A stretch of DNA of 64,000 bases, taken from Runella sp. SP2. GTDB lineage: Bacteria > Bacteroidota > Bacteroidia > Cytophagales > Spirosomataceae. Where the stretch lies: NCBI RefSeq assembly GCF_003711225.1, contig NZ_CP031030.1, positions 1,488,001 through 1,552,000 on the forward strand, in the 5' to 3' direction. The position numbers and the translations under genes were made by a program. The notes beneath the pieces are model-generated. The model was given only the letters and a program-made list of their open reading frames with translations, was not told the DNA's origin and did no database searches. This document shows positions 40,507-50,999 of this stretch, one piece after another (within the stretch, counting starts at the first letter, position 1; every line of letters begins with the position of its first letter).

Positions 40507-41184
40507 CTATTTCTCAAAAAGGTCTTTCTTAGAAAGCGGTATTGTTGTGTTTTTTATTACTACATTTTTAGCATTGTACTTCTCAATTTTATCCTTGTTG
40601 ACTATAAATGCCCTGTGGATTTGAATAAATTTTGAGGAGGGTAATAATTCTAAAATTTGCGAAATAGTAGCGCGCGATTTATACGTTTTTTCATTGGTAT
40701 AAAAGAGTAAATAATTTCCTTCTGAATTGATAAAATTAATGTCTTCAATGGGTAATTCAACTTTGTATTCGCCATCTTTTACCAAAATGGTAGGTTTGGG
40801 TTTGTCTTCCTTTGAAGATTTTATGATTGCCAATTCAATGGATGCTATCAAGTCGCTGTTTTTGAAGGGTTTGGTTAGGTAAGAGTAGGGAGATGTTGCA
40901 ACGGCTTCGCTGATGACTTTGGCATTTTCGTAGGCAGTCAGATAGATAAATGGTACTTTTTGTTTGTTTTGAATGAGATTACCTAAGCTAATGCCATCCA
41001 TTTCGCCATCGCCAAGATTGATGTCAAGAATAGCGAGGTCAACAAATTCCTTGTTGAGAATAGCCAAGGCTTCATCGGCATTTTTGGCTTCCAAAGTCTG
41101 ATAACCATTTTCTTGAAGAACCTTTTTTGTGAGTCTTCTATTCAGAAAATCGTCTTCTACGATTAGTATTGTTTTTAAATTCAT
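40507..41184 (-). CDS. LytTR-type response regulator
   Basis: 225 residues from ATG 41184. Receiver domain with acidic pair VEDD, phospho-acceptor Asp in LAILDINLGD, and the Thr/Lys of YLTAYE and YLTKPF. A LytTR DNA-binding domain follows (VELPIEDINFINSEGNYLLFYTNEKTY, FIQIHRAFIVNKDKIEKY). It is the partner of the histidine kinase gene that ends 11 bases upstream. The target genes are unknown; the collagen-like and lectin-like genes nearby are candidates. Confidence 0.88.
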   Translation of the reverse strand: MNLKTILIVEDDFLNRRLTKKVLQENGYQTLEAKNADEALAILNKEFVDLAILDINLGDGEMDGISLGNLIQNKQKVPFIYLTAYENAKVISEAVATSPYSYLTKPFKNSDLIASIELAIIKSSKEDKPKPTILVKDGEYKVELPIEDINFINSEGNYLLFYTNEKTYKSRATISQILELLPSSKFIQIHRAFIVNKDKIEKYNAKNVVIKNTTIPLSKKDLFEK

Positions 41185-41195
41185 TGGCGAGCTCG

Positions 41196-43007
41196 TTAAA
41201 AGCACATTTTTAGTTCAAACCCTTTTTTGAGTTGTGTTTCCACTGTACCATTGAGTTGGTCAATCAGTCCTTTCGTGATTTCTATCCCAAGCCCTTTGGT
41301 TTGTACATTCTTAAAATCAAAGCCAAAGCCATTGTCAATGTAGTGAAGGCAATTCTTTTCTGAGTTTTTATCCTGCGCGATTTCGATATTAATGATGCCG
41401 TTTGGCTGGTTTTTGAAGGCGTGTTTCATGCTATTGCTGACCAACTCTACGATGATTAAGCCCAATGGCAGGGCTTTTGTGATAGACAAAGTCTCGATGT
41501 CACAAGTGACAAACAGGCCTACATTTTTACCTTTGATGTCATACGAATCTTTGACGAGTTCTGACAAATCAGTGACGTACCGTTTCAAGTCCACGTCATT
41601 GACACTTTCCGAAACATTCAATTTTTTATGGAGTAAAGCAATCGAATGAATCCGATTCTGATTGCTTCTGATTAAGTCGTCAATGTTGCTATGGCTCGCC
41701 GATTCTTTCTGGATTTCTAAGATACTGATCACATACTGTAAATTGTTTTTTACTCGGTGTTGCAGTTCAGAAAGGAGCACCTGTTTTTGCTCCATTGTTT
41801 TTTCGATTTCGTCTTTTTGAAGACTAATTTCTCGATTTTTATCTTTCAAAATTGCATTACTTTTCTGTTTTTGACGGTTGTTCCGAATCAAAATGAGGGT
41901 CAGAACCCCAAAAAAAGTAAGAAATCCAATGAGCGTATTTTGCCTGATAGAATAGTCGTATTCTTTTTTAGCTTCTATTAAATCTCGTTCACGCTGTTTG
42001 ATGGTATTTACAATATTTTGCGTTTGAAAAATTCTAGAAGTCGTATAAAGGCTATCGTTAGAGGCATTTACAATTTTTAGATAGTCGATTGCCTTGGCTG
42101 GATTTTTTTGTTCGTAGATTTGAGCTAAAAGTTTGGCGGCGTTTATAGTAAGCACTAAGTTTTTGAATTGTCGGCCGCCTGCTAAGGCTTTTTCTGCATA
42201 AAAAATAGCGGAGTCGGGTTGGTTCATTGCCTGAAAAACCCCCGCTAAATCAACCGACTGTTCGGACTCTAAAAAAGGATTGCCAAATTTGTTTGAGAAA
42301 CTAATCGCAGTTCTTAGGTAATGCAATGCCTGTGGGTAATTTTTGCGTTTTTTTTCTACCCTTCCCATCACGGCATTGGCATACGATACCTCTATAGGGA
42401 TGTTCAATTTTCGACAGCTCGTATCTATTAGTTTGCCATAATACATGGCAGAGTCAAATTTATTTAGGTTTTCGTAAACCTCGCCAAGATTATGGTAAAT
42501 CAGCCATTTTCCGTTATTGGGAAGCGATTCTATTTCGGGGTGGTTTTTGGCTTTTAATAACCATTCTAATCGGTGTTGGCTATCTTGTTGTTTTTCGTAA
42601 ACGAGGGCTATTAAATTATAAAAAACAATTTCCAGCTTGGGGTATTTTGCTTGACTTACCTGCAAGCCTTCATACGCCGACTGCATACCGTTTTGCCAGT
42701 CACCCGTGATGGTTGAGACAAAGCTCAACGCTTGCAAAGAAACCAATTCGCCATACGTATAATTTAGCTTTCGGGCGAGGCGAATAGACTCCGTGGCATA
42801 CACAACCGCTTGGCGAGGGTCTGTCATGGTATGATACCTGGCCAACTGCCATAAGCTAAGTACCCGATTGGTGTCATCAATAACCTCCGTCAAATTTTGT
42901 TTCAACCTATCTACCTCTTTTGTAGGCAGACTAAGCGGTTGAGCGAAGCCAGAGGTAGCCAAAGCCGTGATTAGTAAAAGTAATATTTTAATGAGTTGGC
43001 TCGGCAT
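41196..43007 (-). CDS. TPR-containing sensor histidine kinase
   Basis: 603 residues: signal peptide (LLLLITALATSGFAQ), periplasmic TPR-like helical repeats (~30-330), one transmembrane segment (LIGFLTFFGVLTLILIR), coiled coil, HisKA_2 box with the phospho-His in SELQHRVKNNLQYV, and a C-terminal HATPase (YIDNGFGFDF, TKGLGIEITKGLI). This arrangement is common in Bacteroidota two-component systems paired with LytTR regulators. The TPR part probably binds a periplasmic protein or peptide. Confidence 0.88.
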   Translation of the reverse strand: MPSQLIKILLLLITALATSGFAQPLSLPTKEVDRLKQNLTEVIDDTNRVLSLWQLARYHTMTDPRQAVVYATESIRLARKLNYTYGELVSLQALSFVSTITGDWQNGMQSAYEGLQVSQAKYPKLEIVFYNLIALVYEKQQDSQHRLEWLLKAKNHPEIESLPNNGKWLIYHNLGEVYENLNKFDSAMYYGKLIDTSCRKLNIPIEVSYANAVMGRVEKKRKNYPQALHYLRTAISFSNKFGNPFLESEQSVDLAGVFQAMNQPDSAIFYAEKALAGGRQFKNLVLTINAAKLLAQIYEQKNPAKAIDYLKIVNASNDSLYTTSRIFQTQNIVNTIKQRERDLIEAKKEYDYSIRQNTLIGFLTFFGVLTLILIRNNRQKQKSNAILKDKNREISLQKDEIEKTMEQKQVLLSELQHRVKNNLQYVISILEIQKESASHSNIDDLIRSNQNRIHSIALLHKKLNVSESVNDVDLKRYVTDLSELVKDSYDIKGKNVGLFVTCDIETLSITKALPLGLIIVELVSNSMKHAFKNQPNGIINIEIAQDKNSEKNCLHYIDNGFGFDFKNVQTKGLGIEITKGLIDQLNGTVETQLKKGFELKMCF

Positions 43008-43018
43008 AATGGCTAAAG

Positions 43019-43052
43019 AACTTCCCGAAAGGGCTAACGCTTTCGGGAAGTT
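43019..43052. repeat. CTTCCCGAAAG hairpin, copy 1
   Basis: AACTTCCCGAAAG (43019-43031) pairs exactly with CTTTCGGGAAGTT (43040-43052). It sits between the collagen-like gene and the kinase gene. It shares its arm with the palindrome at 60496-60532. It may act as terminator for the collagen-like gene, though no T-run follows on the minus strand. Confidence 0.65.
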
Positions 43053-43133
43053 GATTTTATTTGTATTAATAAATCTTTCTGTAAACTTAACACAAAATTG
43101 TATTCATTTTAGTGGTTTACAGAAGTCTATTTA

Positions 43134-43706
43134 CTAATCTTTCAGATCATAAAACTCCTTCACTGCATTATAATCAGCAAAATCTACTGCTGCTTTGCGG
43201 CCATTTCGGATGTCGTTGGCGGGGATAATCACTATACGAGTTGAAGCTGAAAGTGTGGCTGTCGAAGCTACTTTTCTATAAATATTTATTCCTGCGGTGT
43301 TTCCAGCAAAAGTAGTTTGTGTGTAGAATTCATGTTCAACTCCATTTGATGGAACAATACCAGGGATAGCATACCAACCATAAGAGGTTGCGTTATTTGG
43401 GGTGCCATCGGTTATATAGACTAATACAGCACTACTATTCATTATTGCAGTCGTGACATTGGAAGGGAAAACAAATTGTTGAGCTGAGCCTTTTGCTATC
43501 GCCCAAGTTTTGGCTGCGTATGAGATTTGAATCACGTTGGCATTGCCAGTTTGCCCCGCTGGGCCTGCGGGGCCGCTAGCACCAGTCGGTCCTGCTGGGC
43601 CTGCGGGACCAACAGGACCTTCTGGGCCTTCACAACTGGTAAACAATAAACTGCCGCATACTACAAGTACTGATAAAACGCCTGAAATAATGGATGATTT
43701 GTTCAT
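43134..43706 (-). CDS. collagen-like lipoprotein
   Basis: 190 residues. A lipoprotein signal (VLVVCGSLLFTSC) is followed directly by about ten Gly-X-Y triplets (GPEGPVGPAGPAGPTGASGP and on), then a roughly 130-residue globular domain of beta-strand character (AIMNSSAVLVYITDGTPNNATSYGWYAIPG). Such proteins occur often in Bacteroidota as surface lipoproteins; the triplets can form a triple helix. Low codon constraint in the GGNCCN tract makes the gene prone to length change. Confidence 0.82.
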   Translation of the reverse strand: MNKSSIISGVLSVLVVCGSLLFTSCEGPEGPVGPAGPAGPTGASGPAGPAGQTGNANVIQISYAAKTWAIAKGSAQQFVFPSNVTTAIMNSSAVLVYITDGTPNNATSYGWYAIPGIVPSNGVEHEFYTQTTFAGNTAGINIYRKVASTATLSASTRIVIIPANDIRNGRKAAVDFADYNAVKEFYDLKD

Positions 43707-43806
43707 ACTAAAATGTGTGACTTTGTCGGAAATTTGATTGGTTGATAAAAGGTTGAAATTTTCAATTTAATACTAGCCGATAGGCAGTTTTGGGATAATT
43801 GTGGTT

Positions 43807-44373
43807 TTATTGTACTGGCACTAATCTCCACATTTGGCCCGAAACATTTTGAGTTTTATCCATAAATGCGTTGCCAGAATATACTGATTTATTATCAGGC
43901 TTATTTCCTTCTAAAGAAAAGTTATTGCCATGCAGCATCGTACGCAATCTATAGAGGTGGTCGCCGTTAGTGGCACTCACTAAATCCAATCGCCATAGCT
44001 GGCCTGTTACATCTTGAAAGTTATCCATAAAAGACCGACCGTCTTTCTCCCCCCCAGCAGTATTAGCTTCTAAACATTTACCATCGCCCTGATCTTTCGA
44101 TTGTAAGCGATACCATCCTTTGTTTTTAGCATCCGGAACTAATTTCCACATGGTTCCAGTCGCACCTTTTTGCGAAGACATGAACGATGCGCCACTCATA
44201 ACATTACTCGCTGAACCATTGCTTTCAAGAGATAGTGCATCGCCCGTGAATGCCGTTCGCAAATAATAATAGCCTTTATAATTAGGACTAAAAGAATGTC
44301 CTCTCTCTTGGGCATAGGATGTTAATGTAAGACCAATGAACAGAATCATTCCAAGGGTTTTTAAAGTTTTCAT
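43807..44373 (-). CDS. secreted beta-trefoil (ricin-type) lectin-like protein
   Basis: 188 residues with signal peptide (LFIGLTLTSYAQE). Three internal repeats of about 50 residues end in GTMWKLVP, GQLWRLDL and GQMWRLVP, the Q-x-W pattern of ricin-B type trefoils. Each repeat starts with YYLRTAFTG, YRLQSKDQG or YRLRTMLHG. The protein is almost entirely the trefoil, so it should bind a glycan or stay as a periplasmic scaffold. No enzyme domain. Confidence 0.78.
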   Translation of the reverse strand: MKTLKTLGMILFIGLTLTSYAQERGHSFSPNYKGYYYLRTAFTGDALSLESNGSASNVMSGASFMSSQKGATGTMWKLVPDAKNKGWYRLQSKDQGDGKCLEANTAGGEKDGRSFMDNFQDVTGQLWRLDLVSATNGDHLYRLRTMLHGNNFSLEGNKPDNKSVYSGNAFMDKTQNVSGQMWRLVPVQ

Positions 44374-44674
44374 TTTTGAGGGTTCTTAGTAAATTTTGCC
44401 TACTCTAAATCAGCATTTTCGGCTTCCTGCTTGGTTGTTATGTAGCAAACCTACTTGCCTCATTAATGCCTGCAAAATTTCTGGGATATAAGTCGGATTT
44501 TAGGGATAGAAAGTGGGGTTTTGCAATTCCCCCTCAAAAGTCCATAGACAGTTATATAAACATGGTAAGACCTTTCTTCTGTTTGATTTTTGTAAGTTTT
44601 GGTTTGAAAACCGTTTAGCGATGGGCAGAGATGAAATTACTTTTGCAACATCAAACTATCAATAAATCAAGTAC
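44374..44674. other. 301-base divergent intergenic region
   Basis: No gene-like ORF. It holds a 39-bp element at 44577-44615 and a -7 box TACTTTTG at 44638-44645 with TTTA 20 bases ahead, for the gene at 44675. Elsewhere I see only AT-rich DNA. Confidence 0.6.
44577..44615 (+). promoter_or_regulatory. shared 39-bp upstream element, copy A
   Basis: TTCTGTTTGATTTTTGTAAG followed by TTTTGGTTTGAAAACCGTT. It is identical at 34 of 39 positions to 56139-56177. It includes the small palindrome GGTTT-GA-AAACC. The gap to the -7 box is 22 bases, exactly as for copy B. Confidence 0.65.
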
Positions 44675-45469
44675 ATGCGTTTTCAATTGTCAAAAATTGG
44701 GATTGAAAAAATAATCTTGGTTGTTTGTTTCCTTGGATTGGTTCACATAAGTAATGCCCAGCAAAGTGATTCAACGAACCAAATGGTGAATTTTAAGGCT
44801 ACAGGTAGCGTTACTAACAACGGCTTTTCTTTTATTCCTGCCTTTTCTTTGGGCAAACCTGCGGCTATTTTCAATCTGAATATTAACGGCGGTAAGCGAT
44901 TTAGTTTTGAACCTGAGTTTCGTTTTGCACTTCAAGACGGGCGGCCTTGGTCGTTTATTTTTATTTGGCGCTACAAAATCATCGACCAAAAACGATTTCA
45001 ACTGACAGCGGGTACGCATTTTCCAGCGGTGCCTTTTCGAGTTTTAGCTTATGAAACTTCTCCACAAATCAAAAATACGTTGGCCGTATCGCGGGTGATT
45101 CCCGTTGAACTTACGCCTAATGTTATTTGGGGTAAACGGTTAAGTATGAGCTTGTTTTGCTTGTATGCTAAAGGCATAAGCGATGATGCGGTCAATCACA
45201 CGTCACTGATTTCGCTGCGGATTGTTTTGATGATACCTTTAGGGGAAAAACTTTCATTAAGAATAAACCCCCAGTTGTTTCATCTAAAATTAGACAGTAA
45301 GTCAGGGTTTTATACTGCTTCCAATTTTACTTTGTCGTCGTCAACATCGCCTTTTTTCATAGGTTCGACGGTCAATGTGCCGTTAAAAACTGATATTGCA
45401 GGAAAGCCGCTGGATTGGAATGTGAGTATTGGTTATACGTTGGATAAAAAGCTAGTTGTTAAAAAATAA
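44675..45469 (+). CDS. outer-membrane beta-barrel-like secreted protein
   Basis: 264 residues. Signal peptide (IILVVCFLGLVHISNAQ), then repeated amphipathic strands (NGFSFIPAFSLGKPAAIFNLNI, FSFEPEFRFAL, WSFIFIWRYKI, RLSMSLFCLYAKG, WNVSIGYTL), so an outer-membrane barrel is likely. The stop overlaps the ATG of the AraC gene (TAATG), tying its expression to the regulator. No named family recognised. Confidence 0.6.
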   Translation: MRFQLSKIGIEKIILVVCFLGLVHISNAQQSDSTNQMVNFKATGSVTNNGFSFIPAFSLGKPAAIFNLNINGGKRFSFEPEFRFALQDGRPWSFIFIWRYKIIDQKRFQLTAGTHFPAVPFRVLAYETSPQIKNTLAVSRVIPVELTPNVIWGKRLSMSLFCLYAKGISDDAVNHTSLISLRIVLMIPLGEKLSLRINPQLFHLKLDSKSGFYTASNFTLSSSTSPFFIGSTVNVPLKTDIAGKPLDWNVSIGYTLDKKLVVKK

Positions 45470-46359
45470 TGGAAAAAGCAGAAAGTCTTCAAGAGTTTTA
45501 TAGTCGGAAATTTGAGTGGATTCCCGAGAGCTTGAGCAAAGACATCGGACACGTAAATGTATTTCGATTGCCTCATCCTGCCAACAAACCCGTGCCCTAT
45601 CGTCGGCGCGATTTCTTTAAAGTAACCCTGTGCCGTGGAGGCAGTCGGATTCACTACGCCGACAAGGTATTTTCGTTTGAAAAACAAGCACTGGTGTTTT
45701 CCAATCCTTTTATTCCCTACAAATGGGAGCACATCGACCAAGAAATTGCGGGCTTTTATGTAGTTTTTAATGCGCGTTTTTTTAATCAGTTTGGCAATTT
45801 GATTCAGTATGAAGTTTTTCAACCTGCTGGTACACATGTGTTTGAGCTAGACGACGCGCAGTTTGAGTCGTTGGGGGGCGTGTTTGAAAAAATGGAAGCT
45901 GAATTAGCCTCTGAGTACATTCACAAGTACGACGCGATTCGGAACATGATTTACGAGCTGATTCACTACGCGATGAAAACCCGCCCGTCCACGCGTGTAG
46001 AACAATTGCCCATTAATGCTGCCCAGCGGATTCATTGGTTATTTTTGGAGTTGTTAGAGCGTCAGTTTCCGATTGATGAAAATCACGTTGAAATACAACT
46101 ACGAACGGCGTCAGATTTTGCGACTCAACTCAATGTCCACGTCAATCACCTCAATCGAGCCGTCAAAGAGACCTGTGGGAAAACAACCTCCCAACTCATC
46201 GGCGAGCGGTTGTTGCAAGAGGCCAAAATCATGCTCAAACAAAGCCAATGGAATGTGTCTGAAATAGCCTTTGCTTTGGGCTTTACGGAAGTGACGCATT
46301 TCAATAATTTTTTCAAAAAACATACCGATGTAAGTCCCGTGAAGTTTCGGAAAGAGTAG
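45469..46359 (+). CDS. AraC-family transcriptional regulator 1
   Basis: 296 residues: N-terminal cupin-like sensor (FFKVTLCRGGSRIHYADKVFSFEKQALVFSNPFIPYKWE) and C-terminal double HTH (TQLNVHVNHLNRAVKETCGKTTSQLIGERLLQEAK and ISEIAFALGF-type VSEIAFALGFTEVTHFNNFFKKHTDVSP). Coupled by overlap to the barrel gene upstream; 52 bases before the first aldo/keto reductase, which it may control. Confidence 0.87.
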   Translation: MEKAESLQEFYSRKFEWIPESLSKDIGHVNVFRLPHPANKPVPYRRRDFFKVTLCRGGSRIHYADKVFSFEKQALVFSNPFIPYKWEHIDQEIAGFYVVFNARFFNQFGNLIQYEVFQPAGTHVFELDDAQFESLGGVFEKMEAELASEYIHKYDAIRNMIYELIHYAMKTRPSTRVEQLPINAAQRIHWLFLELLERQFPIDENHVEIQLRTASDFATQLNVHVNHLNRAVKETCGKTTSQLIGERLLQEAKIMLKQSQWNVSEIAFALGFTEVTHFNNFFKKHTDVSPVKFRKE

Positions 46360-46405
46360 TTCTTTTCCCAAATAAGATGGAGGTACATTTTAAAATTAAA
46401 TATGA

Positions 46406-47398
<993 letters not shown>

Positions 47399-47401
47399 TA
47401 G

Positions 47402-48538
<1,137 letters not shown>

Positions 48539-48612
48539 TAAACGAAATTTTAATGTGTTTTTATTGATGGTAGTCTTTGAGAAAAGGCTGTTCAACATTG
48601 TATTGCCAAAAT

Positions 48613-49185
48613 ATGAAAAAAGTATTGATAATCGGAGCAAGCGGGAGTCTGGCTGAAATTGTAATTGAAGCTTTGAAGCCCATGACAGACGTATCGCTTA
48701 CGTTGTTTGTCAGAAACAAAAGTCGCCTTTCAAGAGCGATTGCAGACAATTGCATCCTCTTGGAAGGAGATGCTATGCACTATGACAGCATTAAAAAGGT
48801 AATTTCTGGGCAAGATATTGTGTACGTAAATCTTGCAGGCAATTTGGAAGCTATGGGAAAAAACATCGTGAAAGCCATGCACGAAACAGGAGTGAAAAGA
48901 ATCATTGCCATCAGTTCCATTGGCATTTATGAAATTCCCTTAAAATCTGTTTTGATTCCTTATCGAAAATTAGCCGATGTGATTGAAGCTTCCGATTTGG
49001 ACTATACGATTTTACGACCCGATTGGTTTACCAATGCCAACGAGATAGATTATGCCATCACCCACAAAGGTGAGCCAGAAATCGGGTCTGCCATTTCAAG
49101 AAAAAGCATTGCCTCTTTTATCGCAACCGTAATTAAAAATCCTGAACTGCACACTAAAGCTAACTTGGGTATCAGTAAAATTTAA
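48613..49185 (+). CDS. NmrA-like NAD(P)-binding protein (atypical SDR)
   Basis: 190 residues from ATG 48613. The Rossmann start is KKVLIIGASGSLAEIVIEAL, followed by LFVRNKSRL, VYVNLAGNLEAMGKNIVKAM and DYTILRPDWF; there is no Y-x3-K pair in the classical position, as in NAD(P)H-flavin reductase/NmrA relatives. It has a close paralogue at 50308 that carries a signal peptide. The alcohol dehydrogenase gene starts 13 bases later. Confidence 0.8.
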   Translation: MKKVLIIGASGSLAEIVIEALKPMTDVSLTLFVRNKSRLSRAIADNCILLEGDAMHYDSIKKVISGQDIVYVNLAGNLEAMGKNIVKAMHETGVKRIIAISSIGIYEIPLKSVLIPYRKLADVIEASDLDYTILRPDWFTNANEIDYAITHKGEPEIGSAISRKSIASFIATVIKNPELHTKANLGISKI

Positions 49186-49198
49186 TGAACAAACGAAG

Positions 49199-50248
49199 AT
49201 GAATACAACACCAATAAAAGCATTCGGCACTTATTCAGCGAATGAGCCATTGCAGGAAATGACAATTAATAGGAGAGAAGTACAGGCTCACGATGTAGAA
49301 ATAGAGCTTTTGTACTGCGGGATTTGCCATTCTGATTTACATCAAATCAAAGATGATTTTGGCGGAACGATGTTTCCTATTGTGCCTGGCCACGAAATTG
49401 TGGGCAGAGTTACTGCCGTCGGCAATCATGTGAAAAACTTTAAAGTGGGCGATCTTGCCGCTGTGGGTTGCATTGTGGACAGTTGCGGGCATTGCGAATA
49501 TTGCGAAGAGGGTATTGAACAGTTCTGTGACGAAGGTGTAACCTACTCATTTAATAGCCCCGACAAGGTTTCGGGAGGTCACACGTTTGGCGGATTTTCC
49601 AAAACGTATGTTTGCAATGAGAAATATGTATTGCAAATGCCAGCATTTGAAAACTTAGCTGCGGCGGCACCTTTGCTTTGTGCAGGTATCACGGTTTATT
49701 CGCCTTTGAAACACTGGCAAGCAGGCCCTGGAAAGAAAGTTGGAATTTTGGGAATTGGCGGTTTAGGACACTTAGCCATCAAAATTGCCAAAGCGATGGG
49801 AGCTGAAGTAGTGGTGTTTACTACCTCTCCTGCGAAAGTGGCAGATGCCATAAGATTAGGAGCGGATGAGGCTGTACTATCAACGGACTCCGAACAAATG
49901 GCCAAATACAGCCGAAAATTACATTTTATCATTGATACTGTGTCGGCAAAGCATGATGTAAACACCTATTTGAATTTATTACGCCACGACGGAAGTGTTG
50001 TTTTGGTGGGTTTACCACCCGAAATGCTCGAAGTTCATGCCTTCAATGTGGTGATGGGAAGAAGGAGTTTTTCAGGTTCAAATATTGGAGGAATAACTGA
50101 AACGCAGGAAATGTTAGATTTCTGTTTCGAACATAATATTACGGCCGAAAGCGAAATTATCACTATTCAAGAAGTAAATAAAGCATTTGAACGTCTGGAA
50201 AAAGGAGATGTAAAATATCGCTTCGTAATAGATTTAGCTAGCTTGTAA
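49199..50248 (+). CDS. zinc-dependent alcohol dehydrogenase, CAD/YahK type
   Basis: 349 residues of the MDR superfamily. Catalytic zinc ligands are in CGICHSDLHQIK and GHEIVGRV; structural zinc in GCIVDSCGHCEYCEEGIEQFC (only parts needed). The NADP motif is ILGIGGLGHLAIK. The protein resembles cinnamyl-alcohol/aldehyde reductases (YahK), which reduce a broad range of aldehydes. Set in a run of aldehyde-reducing and NmrA-type proteins. Confidence 0.88.
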   Translation: MNTTPIKAFGTYSANEPLQEMTINRREVQAHDVEIELLYCGICHSDLHQIKDDFGGTMFPIVPGHEIVGRVTAVGNHVKNFKVGDLAAVGCIVDSCGHCEYCEEGIEQFCDEGVTYSFNSPDKVSGGHTFGGFSKTYVCNEKYVLQMPAFENLAAAAPLLCAGITVYSPLKHWQAGPGKKVGILGIGGLGHLAIKIAKAMGAEVVVFTTSPAKVADAIRLGADEAVLSTDSEQMAKYSRKLHFIIDTVSAKHDVNTYLNLLRHDGSVVLVGLPPEMLEVHAFNVVMGRRSFSGSNIGGITETQEMLDFCFEHNITAESEIITIQEVNKAFERLEKGDVKYRFVIDLASL

Positions 50249-50254
50249 CTTTTT

Positions 50255-50290
50255 CGTTGACGTCCAAAATAGTTCCCTTGGACGTCAACG
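50255..50290. terminator. hairpin between ADH and NmrA-like gene 2
   Basis: CGTTGACGTCCAA (50255-50267) pairs exactly with TTGGACGTCAACG (50278-50290). No T-run; possible attenuator or terminator. Confidence 0.55.
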
Positions 50291-50307
50291 GTTACTTTAA
50301 ATGAATT

Positions 50308-50994
50308 ATGAAAAACATTTTTGCTTTTTTATTTTGTGCACTGTTTGTCTGTGCCCAAACAACTGATTCCAAGAATTCAACCCTTCAAAGAGAAAGTTCT
50401 CAAACCGCTACGAAAAAAGTGCTTGTCATTGGAGCGAGCGGAAATATAGCGAGTATTGTTATTGATATCTTGGCCAAAAGAGAAGATATTGAATTGACCC
50501 TTTTTTTGCGAGATATTGGTCGCTTAAAAAACAGCAGGGAGGCTGTGAAAAATTGCAAATTAATTGAAAGTGACGTCTTTAACTACGAAGAATTGAAAGC
50601 GGCAATTAAAGGACAGGATATTGTCTATGGAAATCTATCGGGTGACCTTGGACCTATGGCCAAAAACATTGTAAAAGCTATGGAGGAAACACAGGTAAAC
50701 AGACTTATTTTCATTTGTTCAGTAGGTATTTATGATACTCCGTTAAAACCAGTGCTGGCGCCTTATCGACAGGCTGCTGACATTATTGAAGGGTCAAAAC
50801 TTGATTATACTATTCTTCGCCCAACGTGGTTTATCGATACAGATGAAGTTGATTATGAACTTACCCAAAAAGGGCAAGCCGAAAAAGGGTCGGTGGTTTC
50901 CAAAAAAAGTGTCGCTACTTTCATTACCAAAATCATCGAAAATCCGCAGTTATACATTCGTCAAAGTATTGGTATCAATAAGCCAAAATCTTAA
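50308..50994 (+). CDS. NmrA-like protein 2 with apparent signal peptide
   Basis: 228 residues. NIFAFLFCALFVCAQTT looks like a Sec signal, followed by a linker and then the same fold as the protein at 48613 (KVLVIGASGNIASIVIDIL, IVYGNLSGDLGPMAKNIVKAM, LDYTILRPTWF). No internal Met precedes the Rossmann motif, so the signal seems to belong to the gene. An NAD(P)-binding fold sent through Sec to the periplasm would be unusual. Confidence 0.75.
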   Translation: MKNIFAFLFCALFVCAQTTDSKNSTLQRESSQTATKKVLVIGASGNIASIVIDILAKREDIELTLFLRDIGRLKNSREAVKNCKLIESDVFNYEELKAAIKGQDIVYGNLSGDLGPMAKNIVKAMEETQVNRLIFICSVGIYDTPLKPVLAPYRQAADIIEGSKLDYTILRPTWFIDTDEVDYELTQKGQAEKGSVVSKKSVATFITKIIENPQLYIRQSIGINKPKS

Positions 50995-50999
50995 ATAGG

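Noticed and set aside
43537-43737. 66-codon plus-strand frame rich in GPAGP
   Set aside because: It is the antisense of the collagen-like triplets (GGNCCN reads as Gly-Pro on both strands).
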